A stretch of DNA of 64,000 nt, taken from Campylobacter suis. GTDB taxonomy: Bacteria > Campylobacterota > Campylobacteria > Campylobacterales > Campylobacteraceae. The notes beneath the pieces are model-generated. The model made no database searches and was not told the origin of the DNA. It was given only the letters and a program-made list of their open reading frames with translations. The DNA lies in assembly GCF_905120475.1 (NCBI RefSeq), contig NZ_CAJHOE010000002.1, forward strand, positions 169,586 through 233,585, read 5' to 3'. Positions 20,682 to 29,756 of the stretch are shown piece after piece. Position 1 is the first letter of the stretch. Every line of letters begins with the position of its first letter. The position numbers were made by a program, and so were the translations under genes.

Positions 20682-21003
20682 ATCTTATTTTATGATACAC
20701 CCTGCAAGAGTAGTAAAATATCATAGTTTTTAAATAACTACACCCTAAAGCACTCATCATCTCTTTTAGATACTCATCAGCTTTTCTATACTGCTCCAGC
20801 TCACAAAGCCAGTCATGCATCACTACCGCGCTTAGATATTCAGGTGAATTTGGCGGAAAGATAGACCAAAAAAGGCGTGGGACATTTGCGCCGTTAGTCT
20901 TAAAGCCTTTTGGTACGATAATGTCTTTATAAACATACTCAGACATTAGCTCGAATTTGTCTTTTTCGACTGGCTTTAAAATAGGTCTATTTATCTTTAC
21001 CAT
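20671..21003 (-). CDS. DUF1353 family phage protein
   Basis: 110 residues containing GFKTNGANVPRLFWSIFPP and VVMHDWLCEL, the two conserved blocks of DUF1353. This family is frequent near phage tail/lysis genes, with no established function. The His-Asp pair suggests metal binding. It overlaps both neighbours by 7-11 bases. Confidence 0.75.
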   Translation of the reverse strand: MVKINRPILKPVEKDKFELMSEYVYKDIIVPKGFKTNGANVPRLFWSIFPPNSPEYLSAVVMHDWLCELEQYRKADEYLKEMMSALGCSYLKTMIFYYSCRVYHKIRYGV

Positions 21004-21491
21004 TTTATAGCCTCTATCTGCTCTTTACTAGTTGCTTCATTTATGGCTTGCTCTAAAGCCCATTTTTTTTCGTATTGTTTAAAGCCCTCTGCAATGATAG
21101 CTGTTTGTATGGCTTTTAACTCTGCTAGGCTAGTAAGGCGAGAGGTGTTGTCGTATAGCCTGAATGTGATATTATCCTGACTCGTGTTTGCTAGCAGTGT
21201 TATCATCGAAGCTACATTTTCTGCGTGTATTCGTCCGCAATCAACTACAATGCCTAGTGGTTCGATACTTAGTCCGCCGTCAAGGTTTTCTAAATTTCTA
21301 TTAAAAGCACTTAAAATTTCAGCCTTTTTAAGCTCTTTTAGTTCATTAAGGCTTGGTTCATTTAGCTCGTTTAACTCTTTTTTATTTAGCGGTGTTAGAT
21401 TGTGCTTTACTATAAACTCATTTAGTATATCTTGGCTTACGTCGTCATCGTAAGCGTAAATTTTATTCTCTTTATTTTTAAAATATTTCAT
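20997..21491 (-). CDS. DUF4376 tail-fibre-associated protein
   Basis: About 164 residues when started at the ATG 21491 (KYFKNKENKIYAYDDD), which has an AAAGGAT ribosome site. An upstream non-ATG extension to 21521 would overlap the fibre gene. The C-terminal half (LSIEPLGIVVDCGRIHAENV, TFRLYDNTSRLTSLAEL) matches the DUF4376 pattern found next to tail fibres, possibly a fibre assembly chaperone. Confidence 0.7.
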   Translation of the reverse strand: MKYFKNKENKIYAYDDDVSQDILNEFIVKHNLTPLNKKELNELNEPSLNELKELKKAEILSAFNRNLENLDGGLSIEPLGIVVDCGRIHAENVASMITLLANTSQDNITFRLYDNTSRLTSLAELKAIQTAIIAEGFKQYEKKWALEQAINEATSKEQIEAIKW

Positions 21492-21502
21492 TGTGTTATC
21501 CT

Positions 21503-22465
21503 TTACCTTAGTTCTAACCATTTCACTATTTTGTTGTGATTGCTAGCAATGTAGCTAGCCCCTACAGGAACCAGAAAGAAAATGCTATTATGACCCACGG
21601 GGTCATTCCCTAAAAAATTGTCTATTATATGGTTTCCTCCTATTGACACTTCAGGCGTCCCCTTTCCGTAGATAATGACAGCTATAGGTCTGCCTGTTGT
21701 ATTTGTGTAGGTTATGTTTGCTTGCCTCTCTTCCGTCATATCCTGCCAAGTTTGGTTTACGCCTATACTAGCATTTACATCAACATAATCTTTAACGGCT
21801 TTCTCAGTTACCGCTGTATCTTCAGCGTTGCCTGATATTGTGTTTTTTAACTTTGTTATACCTGCTTTTGTTTCGGTGGCTATTTGAATTTCTTGGCTTA
21901 ATTCGTTTTTTAATAAATACTCACTTGCTTCTCTGCCATTAAGTAGTGTGCTATCAGCGGCTTTACCTTTTATGGGCAGAAATTTGGTGTATAGCTCGGT
22001 ATTTAGCTTTTTTATCTCATCTTTTACATAGTTTCTGGTGGCTAAAACGACATTATTGTCAACTTTTAGCGTTATATTTGTTCCGTTATCGATTTGTAGA
22101 TAAAATTTAATAGTTATATCCTTTGCCGAACCCTCCGCCATAAGTGGCTTATAGCTTTGCGGTATCTCACCCACTGCAAAGAGCTCATCAGTATCAGTAT
22201 AAATGCCAACTTTGCGGATATAAAAGCCTCCAACATCAGAGGTTATCACCCCCTCACAAATTAGCACATTTTTATCACTCTCGCTTTGTGTTATGCTATT
22301 TATGCTAAATTTATGCCTCTCATTTTGCAAACTCTGCATATCTTGGCTTATCTCTGCACTATCATCACTTACGCTCATCTTGCTTAAAATTATCTGCTCA
22401 TTATTTGCAGTAGCTTTTATAAGTTTATTAAGTCCTATGGTTGTTAAAATGCTAAAATACTTCAC
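21503..22465 (-). CDS. tail fibre protein (P2 gpH-like)
   Basis: 320 residues. The N-terminus (MKYFSILTTIGLNKLIKATA and the block with GGFYIRKVGIYTDTDELFAVGEIP) is the tail-collar fibre domain attaching to the baseplate. The middle has the fibre repeat TETKAGITKLKNTISGNAED. The C-terminal roughly 100 residues should bind the host receptor. The gene sits directly after tail protein I (4-base overlap), as in P2. Confidence 0.85.
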   Translation of the reverse strand: MKYFSILTTIGLNKLIKATANNEQIILSKMSVSDDSAEISQDMQSLQNERHKFSINSITQSESDKNVLICEGVITSDVGGFYIRKVGIYTDTDELFAVGEIPQSYKPLMAEGSAKDITIKFYLQIDNGTNITLKVDNNVVLATRNYVKDEIKKLNTELYTKFLPIKGKAADSTLLNGREASEYLLKNELSQEIQIATETKAGITKLKNTISGNAEDTAVTEKAVKDYVDVNASIGVNQTWQDMTEERQANITYTNTTGRPIAVIIYGKGTPEVSIGGNHIIDNFLGNDPVGHNSIFFLVPVGASYIASNHNKIVKWLELR

Positions 22466-23070
22466 GCACTTACTCCTTTTAAATCTAGTTTTACAGTTAT
22501 TATCTCATCTTGTTTTATGCTGCTATGAGCAAAAAACTCACTCTTTACACTAAGGCTAGTTAATATAAACGGATATACCTCTATACTCTCGCCACTGGCT
22601 ACATAAGAGCTGGTGTTTAAATTTGCTTTGCTTGATATGATGATGGATGCTCCATCATATACACTTCTAACATTTTTATAGGCATTTACTATCTCATCTG
22701 TTTTTTCTAAGGCTTCTTTGCTTAGGCTCTTTTGGCTAGTTTCTAGGTTTAGTTTAAAATGATATGGCTTACCATCATAATCAAACCACTCTAAAACCTT
22801 GCTATCATCATAAAATGCTTTTAGGGCTTTGTTTAGGCTGTAAAGAGTCCCCTCCAAAAAGTAGTTTTTGATAGGCTCAGATAAAAGCGGCTTAACCTCA
22901 TCATCGCTTAGCCCCTTATCAAGGTCAAAAGTATGTGCCAAAAAGGCAAGGTTTATCTCACTTGGCTTATAAAAATATCTCTCATCAAATCTTAGCCACT
23001 CATCATACTTAGCACTCATTACCTCATCAACTCTAAAAAGCTCATCATTATAGGCTTTAAGGTTAAGCAT
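22462..23070 (-). CDS. baseplate wedge / tail protein I (P2 gpI)
   Basis: 202 residues with the gpI pattern: paired R-x-DE near residue 20-30, FDLDKGLSDDEVKPLL, and an LNKALKAFYDDSKVLEWFDY block. Forms the baseplate with gpJ and gpW. 8-base overlap with gpJ. Confidence 0.8.
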   Translation of the reverse strand: MLNLKAYNDELFRVDEVMSAKYDEWLRFDERYFYKPSEINLAFLAHTFDLDKGLSDDEVKPLLSEPIKNYFLEGTLYSLNKALKAFYDDSKVLEWFDYDGKPYHFKLNLETSQKSLSKEALEKTDEIVNAYKNVRSVYDGASIIISSKANLNTSSYVASGESIEVYPFILTSLSVKSEFFAHSSIKQDEIITVKLDLKGVSA

Positions 23071-24103
23071 GATTTGCCTTTGTGATTATTAGCGAGTTTA
23101 GCACTAAAATTTCATCACGATTTGGGGTGGGGATTTGGCTTTTTACTTCGACTACTCTTACATTTTCATCAAAAGCTACATCTATGATTTTGCTTTGATG
23201 TAGGCTCTGGGCGATTTGTAAAGTGCTAAAAAGCTCTTTTATCTTCGCGTTTGCATTTGCTAAAATTTCACTAAACATAAAATCCGCCATAGGTGTTACT
23301 TCGATATTTAAATCAACGCTTATTTTTCTAGCTTCTTTTATGCGCACATCATCGGTTAGTGGGACTTTATCACTTAGAGCTTCGCTAATCTTAGATATTG
23401 CGATTTGTGTCTCATAATCACTTAGAAAAACTACCTGCACCACACCAGGGCTTAGATGATAGACATTTGCTTTTTTAATGCCCTGGGTGTTTAAAATATG
23501 AAATAGATAACTTTTTGCACTTCCAGCCGTGCTAAAGCGGTGCAAAGCTAGTAAAAATCTACGCCTTAGCTCCTCGTCACTCTCTCTTGCTTTAAATCCA
23601 CTAAAAGGCTTAGTTTGCGTGATGTTTGATATATAGATATTTGGCACTTCTTGGATAGTGGTTTCGTAGTTTTGCTTAAAGTAGCTGTCAGCTTCGATTT
23701 TTACCTTTGCTTTATCTGCAATGCTTATACTTTGCATTAAATAGGCGTTATGACCTTTGCCGTCGGTAAATTTAGCCCCTTTGGGTAAAAAGGTTGGCGA
23801 ATTTACGCTGATTTCAAGCTCAGCGATAGGCTTAATCTCATCATGCCTAGTAATGCCGATAAGTGCCACAAGCTCATCAAGATAATCGCCTGTGCTAAAA
23901 TTTATATAATTTTGGCTAATGCGAATGTTTAAAAGCTCGATGAAATTGTTAAGGCGGTATAAAAATATGTCTGTAAGCGTTACATAATCATCGCCAATAA
24001 GCGGTATGTAGTCAAGCTTTCCGCTTTTTTGCCTAAACTCGCTTAAAATACTTTCTCGCTCTTTTTCGATGTCAAGTGGTTTTATAAAATTTGGCACTTT
24101 CAT
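23063..24103 (-). CDS. baseplate assembly protein J (gp47 family)
   Basis: 346 residues of the Baseplate_J family. SGDYLDELVALIGITR near 90, FSGFKARESDEELRRRFLLAL near 175 and TAGSAKSYLFHILNTQGIKKANV near 200 are diagnostic. Main wedge component of contractile tails. Overlaps gpW and gpI by 4 and 8 bases. Confidence 0.9.
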   Translation of the reverse strand: MKVPNFIKPLDIEKERESILSEFRQKSGKLDYIPLIGDDYVTLTDIFLYRLNNFIELLNIRISQNYINFSTGDYLDELVALIGITRHDEIKPIAELEISVNSPTFLPKGAKFTDGKGHNAYLMQSISIADKAKVKIEADSYFKQNYETTIQEVPNIYISNITQTKPFSGFKARESDEELRRRFLLALHRFSTAGSAKSYLFHILNTQGIKKANVYHLSPGVVQVVFLSDYETQIAISKISEALSDKVPLTDDVRIKEARKISVDLNIEVTPMADFMFSEILANANAKIKELFSTLQIAQSLHQSKIIDVAFDENVRVVEVKSQIPTPNRDEILVLNSLIITKANHA

Positions 24104-24393
24104 ATTTCTAGCCTTGTGATACTTTTTGCGCCACTTTGTTTAAGCGTGTATGATAGAGTGATGTCTAATTTACCGCTACTATCATTTTTAAAATTTAATC
24201 CATCAAGCTCTATGCGTGGCTCATAAGTTTTAATCTGCGATATAATTTCTTGCTTTAGCTCGCTCAACAAATTCAAACTCATTTGCTTATCTACCACTCT
24301 TACCATTCCAAAAGTTGGCTGGAGTGTTTTTGTTGTGCGCGTAGTGGTTAATATTCGTTTTAAATTTTCATCTATACTTATTTGGTAACTCAT
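24100..24393 (-). CDS. baseplate protein W (gp25-like)
   Basis: 97 residues of the GPW/gp25 family: ILTTTRTTKTLQPTFG, then TYEPRIELDGL near residue 60. Connects tube and baseplate. It is the first gene of the W-J-I-H baseplate group and is preceded by the 15-bp late motif at 24423-24437. Confidence 0.85.
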   Translation of the reverse strand: MSYQISIDENLKRILTTTRTTKTLQPTFGMVRVVDKQMSLNLLSELKQEIISQIKTYEPRIELDGLNFKNDSSGKLDITLSYTLKQSGAKSITRLEI

Positions 24394-24399
24394 AGGGAT

Positions 24400-24437
24400 A
24401 TTTTAGAATTTTAGAGCCTTTATTTTTACGGCGTATT
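24400..24437 (-). promoter_or_regulatory. candidate late promoter, motif copy 1
   Basis: On the minus strand: 15-bp motif AATACGCCGTAAAAA (24437-24423), 16 bases, then CTAAAAT (24406-24400) shortly before the gpW start at 24393. The motif occurs at two other late-gene gaps with similar spacing to an AAAAT-type -10. The expected start would give an almost leaderless gpW mRNA. Confidence 0.5.
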
Positions 24438-25359
24438 AGAAAAACTCAATATCACTAATCCAAGTAGTAGAAATTTTGTGTGATATTTTTTTGATGATAA
24501 ATTTCATCGTTTTATTTGTATCGCTAAAATATACATTTAAATAAGCTCCTGCAAAAAATGGCTCACCTACTATTTGCATATTCCCTTTTATTTCTGAATT
24601 TTTTTGATTTCCTAGTTTTGAATTGGCAAGCTTCAAGGCTTCATTTTTACTATCTTGCAAGCTGACTAGCTTTAATGTCGGCTCATCGCTACCAACCCGT
24701 ACCGTTTCATCTTTGCCAGTTTTTGTATTATGCCATGTTACCTCGCAACTTTTATAACCGCTTGAAGTTTGGATTAATTCGTAGCTTAATGATATGGCAT
24801 CATCGGCATTGTACTCATAGGTTAATCTATTTTTATTTTTGTTCCTATCAAAAAAAATAAAAGTATTATTTTTTACACTAAAGCTTAAATTTAAATCTTT
24901 TGCTATTTTATGCAAAAACGCAACATCGCTTAAATCGTGTTGTTCCAGCGTTACAATTTCGCTACTTCTGTCAAAATCAATTTTAGTGTTGTAGTTGTTT
25001 TCTTTTGCTATTTGCGATATGATTTCGTGATAGCTTTTTTCTAAAAAGGTTCTATTTTTCTTGGTTTTAAAATCTTTTGTAAAATCAGCCGAAATAGCCT
25101 CTATCTCAATTGTTTTTTTATAGTTAAATTTTATACCAACTATGATAAATTTCCCTAAAAAGTTATCATTTACATAAATTTCTATCGTGTCTTTTGCTCG
25201 TGGTCTTGGCGTATTATATTCAAGCGTAATATTTAATCTATCCGCTTCATCGCCCTCGTTATCATCTATGTTTATACTAACCCAAGGCATAAGGGCTGTC
25301 TTATCTTTGCCATTATACAGGATTTTAACCTGTGGTTTATGAAAACTAGCTACTCCCAT
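24436..25359 (-). CDS. late control protein D / tail hub (P2 gpD)
   Basis: 307 residues of the phage GPD family (structural homologue of T4 gp27/VgrG N-terminus). Recognised by ISADFTKDFKTKKNRTF and SDVAFLHKIAKDLNLSFSVK plus the C-terminal GEPFFAGAYLNV block. Forms the hub at the tube end. Starts 10 bases inside gpX. Confidence 0.85.
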   Translation of the reverse strand: MGVASFHKPQVKILYNGKDKTALMPWVSINIDDNEGDEADRLNITLEYNTPRPRAKDTIEIYVNDNFLGKFIIVGIKFNYKKTIEIEAISADFTKDFKTKKNRTFLEKSYHEIISQIAKENNYNTKIDFDRSSEIVTLEQHDLSDVAFLHKIAKDLNLSFSVKNNTFIFFDRNKNKNRLTYEYNADDAISLSYELIQTSSGYKSCEVTWHNTKTGKDETVRVGSDEPTLKLVSLQDSKNEALKLANSKLGNQKNSEIKGNMQIVGEPFFAGAYLNVYFSDTNKTMKFIIKKISHKISTTWISDIEFF

Positions 25360-25553
25360 AAATAGCTCACTTTTTTATCTGGTTTTGGTATATTTGGTAA
25401 TTTTATTACATCGCCACCTTTGATGGGGCGAGTTAGTAAATGTTCGTTTTCTCGTAAAAATTCAGCATAAATTTCAGTCTCAATCGAGCCATAAAATTTA
25501 AAGCATATTGCGTCTAGTTGCTCGTCATCTTTTGCTATGTAGGTATCATTCAC
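25350..25553 (-). CDS. tail protein X (LysM-like)
   Basis: 67 residues matching P2 gpX: AKDDEQLDAICFKFYGS, then NEHLLTRPIKGGDVIKLP, a small LysM-like fold that likely caps the hub. Overlaps gpD by 10 bases and the preceding gene by 4. Confidence 0.85.
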   Translation of the reverse strand: MNDTYIAKDDEQLDAICFKFYGSIETEIYAEFLRENEHLLTRPIKGGDVIKLPNIPKPDKKVSYLWE

Positions 25554-26008
25554 TTTTGTAATTCCTCAATTAAAATTTTTGTCGCTGTTTTTTGAAGCTC
25601 TTCTGTAAATTCTAAGGCTAATTCATCGAGATTTGCAACTTTTTGCAGGTAGTAATAATCTCTGCCATCTATTTTGCCACTTGCCACCGTAAATCCACTG
25701 ATGGCCTTTGGTTTGCTTGCAATAAAGAATTTTCCCCCAGTTTTTCGATTTGCTCTTATACCATAGCCTTTATTGTAAGGTCTTGCCCCATCTTTTAGCA
25801 TAAAAGGTGTTATCATTTTATTTGTGGCTGTTATTTGCACCCTTAAATTCATAGCACTAGCCCTATGCCTTTTTAATCTGTTTGTTTTTAGATGTTTTGG
25901 TTTTACTGCTACTTTTTGTAAAATAGCTTTGCGTTGCTCTTTTGCTACTTGGGCAAGTGTAGCGTTTAAAGCCCTTGCAAAGCTTTTTGAAATAGCATTT
26001 TTATCCAT
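25550..26008 (-). CDS. minor tail protein Z-like
   Basis: 152 residues, strongly basic in the first half. FARALNATLAQVAKEQRKAI followed by RLKRHRASAMNLRV and a Gly/Arg/Lys stretch resembles the GPZ minor tail protein pattern of lambda-like phages. It stands where a tail completion protein would be in a P2-type tail, between gpU and gpX. Function by analogy only. Confidence 0.55.
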   Translation of the reverse strand: MDKNAISKSFARALNATLAQVAKEQRKAILQKVAVKPKHLKTNRLKRHRASAMNLRVQITATNKMITPFMLKDGARPYNKGYGIRANRKTGGKFFIASKPKAISGFTVASGKIDGRDYYYLQKVANLDELALEFTEELQKTATKILIEELQK

Positions 26009-26375
26009 TTATAATTGTCCCATTTATATGCAGTGTTTTTGTATAATACCAAACCCCATTAAGATTTGTTTTTATAAAGTTATCCACGCTCTGGCTTAAA
26101 TTTGTAATAAAAATATCGTTATAAACACAAAGGTCAAAGGCTGAAATTTTAAGTGGCTTTGCCTGTTTTATAAGATTTTCAAAACCTATAAAATCGTTCA
26201 TATTATCAAGCAAAATTTTGGCTTCAAAGCTAATATTTTCTTCATACCCACCCATGTGTGTATAGACTGGCTTTGTTATGGTCTGTGTTTTTTCTAAATT
26301 TACATTTAATACCTTTGTTAGCCCTTGGATATTGTTTGTTACTTGAAAAATGTATTTATCTATTGAAATTATCAC
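26001..26375 (-). CDS. tail protein U (P2 gpU-like)
   Basis: 124 residues with a gpU-type central block (KPVYTHMGGYEENISFEAKIL) and WYYTKTLHINGTI near the C-terminus. Placed directly after the tape measure gene as in P2. Involved in tail tip assembly. Confidence 0.75.
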   Translation of the reverse strand: MIISIDKYIFQVTNNIQGLTKVLNVNLEKTQTITKPVYTHMGGYEENISFEAKILLDNMNDFIGFENLIKQAKPLKISAFDLCVYNDIFITNLSQSVDNFIKTNLNGVWYYTKTLHINGTIING

Positions 26376-26383
26376 TTTTTCTC

Positions 26384-28648
26384 CTAATCCGTAAATGCGT
26401 AGCTTCTATTCTCTACCGCCCTTGCTACTTCTTGCGGAGTAGCGGTGGTATTTTGCATGTAAATATTAACAGTCTTATTGTCGTTTATAGTTCTTTTATC
26501 TGTATTTTGGTTCTGGGTTTTTGTTATTTCATCTATTGTGCCTTTTGTTGTTTGTATTTGAGTTTTATCATTGCCCCAGCTAAAAGGGTTATACCAATTT
26601 CTTTCTTTCCCGTCCCCTATACCCAAAGTATCTTTTACCCCATTAATAGCCTTGTCAATAGATAGCTCATCAACCCATTTTATAGCTTCTTTTATGCCCT
26701 CTATAACAGCCGTTATGGCTTTTAACACTAATTCAAGCGGAGTGAGGATAAAACCTATTGCTTTACCTACAACTTCACCAAAACGCTCTCCTGCTTTAGT
26801 TGCCTCTTTTAATTCTTTGCTTGTTTTTTCACTACCACCAAAAAGAGTATTAAAAAGTGCCTTTGTTGTTTCTATGAGCGGACTAAAAATTTTAGTTATA
26901 GGCTCTAACTCCTTTTTTAGTCCATCAAAGAAACCACTAAAAAAAGCTTTTACCTTTTGCCAATTTGCAACAACATAACTAGCCGCCACCCCAAGTGCTA
27001 CAACTACCGCTCCGATGCCTGTGCTAATGAGCGCAAGTCGTAAAATTTTAAATACTCCCGCCATACTAAAACTTGCACTTTTCATAAGTGCCATAGCTTT
27101 TACATAACCTGCGCTTACTACTCCCCAAAGTGCCATAGTTTTTTGTGCGATAATATTTTTTAAATTCATAAAGCTTAATTTACTAGCTACATCCTGGCAA
27201 GATATGCCAAATTTTAAGAGCCACCCACAGCCACCACTAGTAACTAGCGTAAAAGCCGATGATGCTATCTTAGCAGCTAATATTGCCGTGCGGTAGGCAA
27301 AAATAGCACCTATTGTATAACCTAAAACTTCTACCAATCGTTTATGCTCACTAACAAAAACAGCTACTTTATTAATCGCTCCAGCCACTGCCTCAAAAGC
27401 CTTGCTCACAATTGGCAAAAAGATATTTCCTATCGTAATACCTAACCGCTCAAAACTTGACTTTAAAAGTTGTAATTTATTTTCGGCGGTATTGGAGCGG
27501 TTTGCAAATTCTTTTTGAACTGAATTTTGGTAGTTTTGCACATCGCCTACCTCTTTTAATGTTTTTTTATATACATCAAGAGAGCCGACAAGTGTCGCAA
27601 TGTCATCATTATAGTTTCTGCCTATCGCATTGGTTAGAAGCTCCATTTGTTTTTGTGGGTCTAATTTTTTAATCTGTTCTAAAAAAAATATAACTGCCCT
27701 TTGTGCATCTTTTTTAAGACCATTGGCAAAATCTTTAGCGTCTATGCCAACATGTTTAAAAAGTTCTAACATCTGTTTATTTGGCGCATTTAGTCGCTCT
27801 AACAAAGCACCTGCTGCATTTGAAGCAGTTGAGGCATCTTTACCAAGAGATATAAAAGTAGAAGCCAAAGCGGACGCTTGCTCCCCTGTAAGCCCTACCA
27901 TTTTAGCAGTTCCGCCCAGTCCTTGCTTTAATGTATCCATTATCTCAGACGCCTTACTTGCACTATTATCACTTAGGTGGTTTATGCTATCCATCAAAGA
28001 AGCCGTTTGGTCTAAATTTAGCCGTAAGATGTTTGAGATTTTACCGATGTTTTCACCAGCACTCTCGGCACTTATGCCATATGCTACGGCTACTTTTGCC
28101 GCCATTTGAGTGTATTGCAAAAGGTCTTTTTTGGCAATTCCCATTTGTCCGCCACCTGCTGTTATTTCAGTAAGGGCTTTAGCGCTCATCGGTATTGTTT
28201 TTGTTAATTTTAAAATTTCATTTGAAAACTCTTTTAATTCCTCTGGAGTTTCAAAATCAACAACCTTTTTAACATCAGCCATAGCACTTTCAAAAGACAT
28301 AGCTGCGCTTATGGGTGCTTGTAAGGTTTTGAAAGCACCAAAAGCAGCTAAAATATCCACCTTGAGCTTTTCGATATTATTTCTTGCTTCATCCATTTTT
28401 AGCTTTAAATTTGCCGTTGTGGCTACTTTTATTTGTCTTTTTAATCTATCTAGTTCTGGCTTAAAATTATGGGGTTGTAGTGTAGGGTTAAACTTCACAT
28501 CATCAAGTGCCTTTTTATAGGCTGTATGTGCCGCCTTTAGGCTTTTGTTTAGGCTTTCGCTTAGCGTATATTGACTTTTATTAATCCTAGACAGGATATT
28601 GTCAAGTCCTTTAAGCTCAAGTGCAAAGGTTAAAGTCTGTTTTGACAT
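26384..28648 (-). CDS. tail tape measure protein
   Basis: 754 residues. The TP901-type core is clear: SAMADVKKVVDFETPEEL, then ITAGGGQMGIAKKDLLQYTQ near 160 and GGTAKMVGLTGEQASALAST near 245. An N-terminal coiled-coil, central hydrophobic helices (about 410-550) and a C-terminal low-complexity end follow. Length sets tail length. It is preceded by a gap that holds a plus-strand small membrane gene. Confidence 0.92.
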   Translation of the reverse strand: MSKQTLTFALELKGLDNILSRINKSQYTLSESLNKSLKAAHTAYKKALDDVKFNPTLQPHNFKPELDRLKRQIKVATTANLKLKMDEARNNIEKLKVDILAAFGAFKTLQAPISAAMSFESAMADVKKVVDFETPEELKEFSNEILKLTKTIPMSAKALTEITAGGGQMGIAKKDLLQYTQMAAKVAVAYGISAESAGENIGKISNILRLNLDQTASLMDSINHLSDNSASKASEIMDTLKQGLGGTAKMVGLTGEQASALASTFISLGKDASTASNAAGALLERLNAPNKQMLELFKHVGIDAKDFANGLKKDAQRAVIFFLEQIKKLDPQKQMELLTNAIGRNYNDDIATLVGSLDVYKKTLKEVGDVQNYQNSVQKEFANRSNTAENKLQLLKSSFERLGITIGNIFLPIVSKAFEAVAGAINKVAVFVSEHKRLVEVLGYTIGAIFAYRTAILAAKIASSAFTLVTSGGCGWLLKFGISCQDVASKLSFMNLKNIIAQKTMALWGVVSAGYVKAMALMKSASFSMAGVFKILRLALISTGIGAVVVALGVAASYVVANWQKVKAFFSGFFDGLKKELEPITKIFSPLIETTKALFNTLFGGSEKTSKELKEATKAGERFGEVVGKAIGFILTPLELVLKAITAVIEGIKEAIKWVDELSIDKAINGVKDTLGIGDGKERNWYNPFSWGNDKTQIQTTKGTIDEITKTQNQNTDKRTINDNKTVNIYMQNTTATPQEVARAVENRSYAFTD

Positions 28649-28710
28649 TTTTAAAATCCTTTTAAATTTAAAATGCTAAAATCTTATTAATACACCACAA
28701 AGGGGGCAAA

Positions 28711-28872
28711 ATGCAAGTTATAAACTCTTTTTTTAGCATTATAGGATGCATTTTTTGCCTATTTGTTTGTGCCGTTGATTTGTTTGTTATGGCTATAATA
28801 TACATTGTCATCTTTGGCACTTTTGGCATTTTTATCTATGCTTTAATCACTAGCCTTTTTGCTACTTCATAA
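28711..28872 (+). CDS. 53-residue two-helix membrane protein antisense in the tail operon
   Basis: Plus-strand ORF with a strong ribosome site (AAAGGGGGCAAA) before its ATG. It encodes two hydrophobic helices (SFFSIIGCIFCLFVC and MAIIYIVIFGTFGIFIYAL). It lies in the gap between the E' frameshift product and the tape measure gene and overlaps E' tail-to-tail by 37 bases. Orientation opposite to all neighbours suggests a lysogen-expressed 'moron', for example a superinfection exclusion peptide. No homology is recognised. Confidence 0.5.
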   Translation: MQVINSFFSIIGCIFCLFVCAVDLFVMAIIYIVIFGTFGIFIYALITSLFATS

Positions 28873-28961
28873 AACTCCGCAAACTCGCCATAATTCATTT
28901 TTAAAATATCGCTGAAGCTAAAATGTAGGGCATAGCCTATTAAAGCTATACCCTCAGTTAG
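28836..28961 (-). other. -1 frameshift extension E' of the tail assembly chaperone
   Basis: The E gene ends ATA AAA AAC TAA. The heptamer A AAA AAC (28967-28961) is a textbook -1 slippery site in the correct phase. After slippage the minus strand stays open for 41 codons (LTEGIALIGYALHFSF... to ...VAKRLVIKA) to the TAG at 28838-28836. Total E-E' product is about 127 residues. Such E/E' or G/GT pairs lie before the tape measure gene in most long-tailed phages. Confidence 0.85.
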
Positions 28962-29218
28962 TTTTTTATTTCAAGCGTTCCGCTTAGTTTCGCGACAACC
29001 TCACTAAGCCCTGATAACTCATTAATTGGCAAGTCATTTAAAAAAGCCTCATCCATTTCGCCCTTACTCATATCCACTAAAAGCTTAATAAGTTTTTCCA
29101 TATCGTCTTTGCTTTTTTCTGAGTTTCTTATCTGCCCTAGTGTAGGGGCATAAAGCACAACTTCTTGCCCATCTGAAAATTTGTAAGTCTCTTTTTGTTT
29201 TTCTATTCTTTGTAGCAT
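28958..29218 (-). CDS. tail assembly chaperone E (zero-frame product)
   Basis: 86-residue protein (EVVLYAPTLGQIRNSEKSK, then acidic helices) in the position of P2 gpE, between the tube protein and the tape measure protein. It is the short product of a programmed frameshift pair and likely coats the tape measure before tube assembly. Confidence 0.8.
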   Translation of the reverse strand: MLQRIEKQKETYKFSDGQEVVLYAPTLGQIRNSEKSKDDMEKLIKLLVDMSKGEMDEAFLNDLPINELSGLSEVVAKLSGTLEIKN

Positions 29219-29227
29219 TTTAAACCT

Positions 29228-29728
29228 TTAAAGTATGTTTTTGCGTATTTTTTCATATAAATCTACACCGCCAACCATATGAATTGCATTTTCTACATCG
29301 TAAATCACCGCAGGGGCGTCGTTTATATCATATTTTACAAAAGTGCAAGCAATTTCAAGTTTTAAAACGGCTTCTGCGTTCATCTCAAATTTAGGCGTTT
29401 CAAGCACCTTAACATTGCCTGTAAATGTAGCTGTTATTTTGGTGTGTTCGCCGTGCTGTGCTGTAAGGTTTTTCTTGATGTAAAAAACCTGTGGTATATT
29501 CGTGTTTAGCGTTGCAAAATAAAGCATATTGACATTATTTACTTCAAGGGTGCAAGTAAGCGGCTTTAAGGTTGGCAAAACAAGTTCATATTTGCCGATT
29601 GCCGTGCCTGTTTCAAGTGTTTCAAACTCAAATTTTGGCAATTCTGCGCTTTTGAGTTCGCCAAGTTTGCCGATACCATCGATAAATAAATTCCCGCCAG
29701 TTATGGCCTGCGCTGTTAGTGCTGACAT
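29228..29728 (-). CDS. major tail tube protein (P2 FII)
   Basis: 166 residues of the FII tube family: GNLFIDGIGKLGELKSAELPKFEF near the start, a beta-rich body and GGVDLYEKIRKNIL at the end. Polymerises into the inner tube. Follows the sheath gene by 28 bases. Confidence 0.9.
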   Translation of the reverse strand: MSALTAQAITGGNLFIDGIGKLGELKSAELPKFEFETLETGTAIGKYELVLPTLKPLTCTLEVNNVNMLYFATLNTNIPQVFYIKKNLTAQHGEHTKITATFTGNVKVLETPKFEMNAEAVLKLEIACTFVKYDINDAPAVIYDVENAIHMVGGVDLYEKIRKNIL

Positions 29729-29756
29729 TGTAATTCCTTTTTTGTTTTATTCATTT

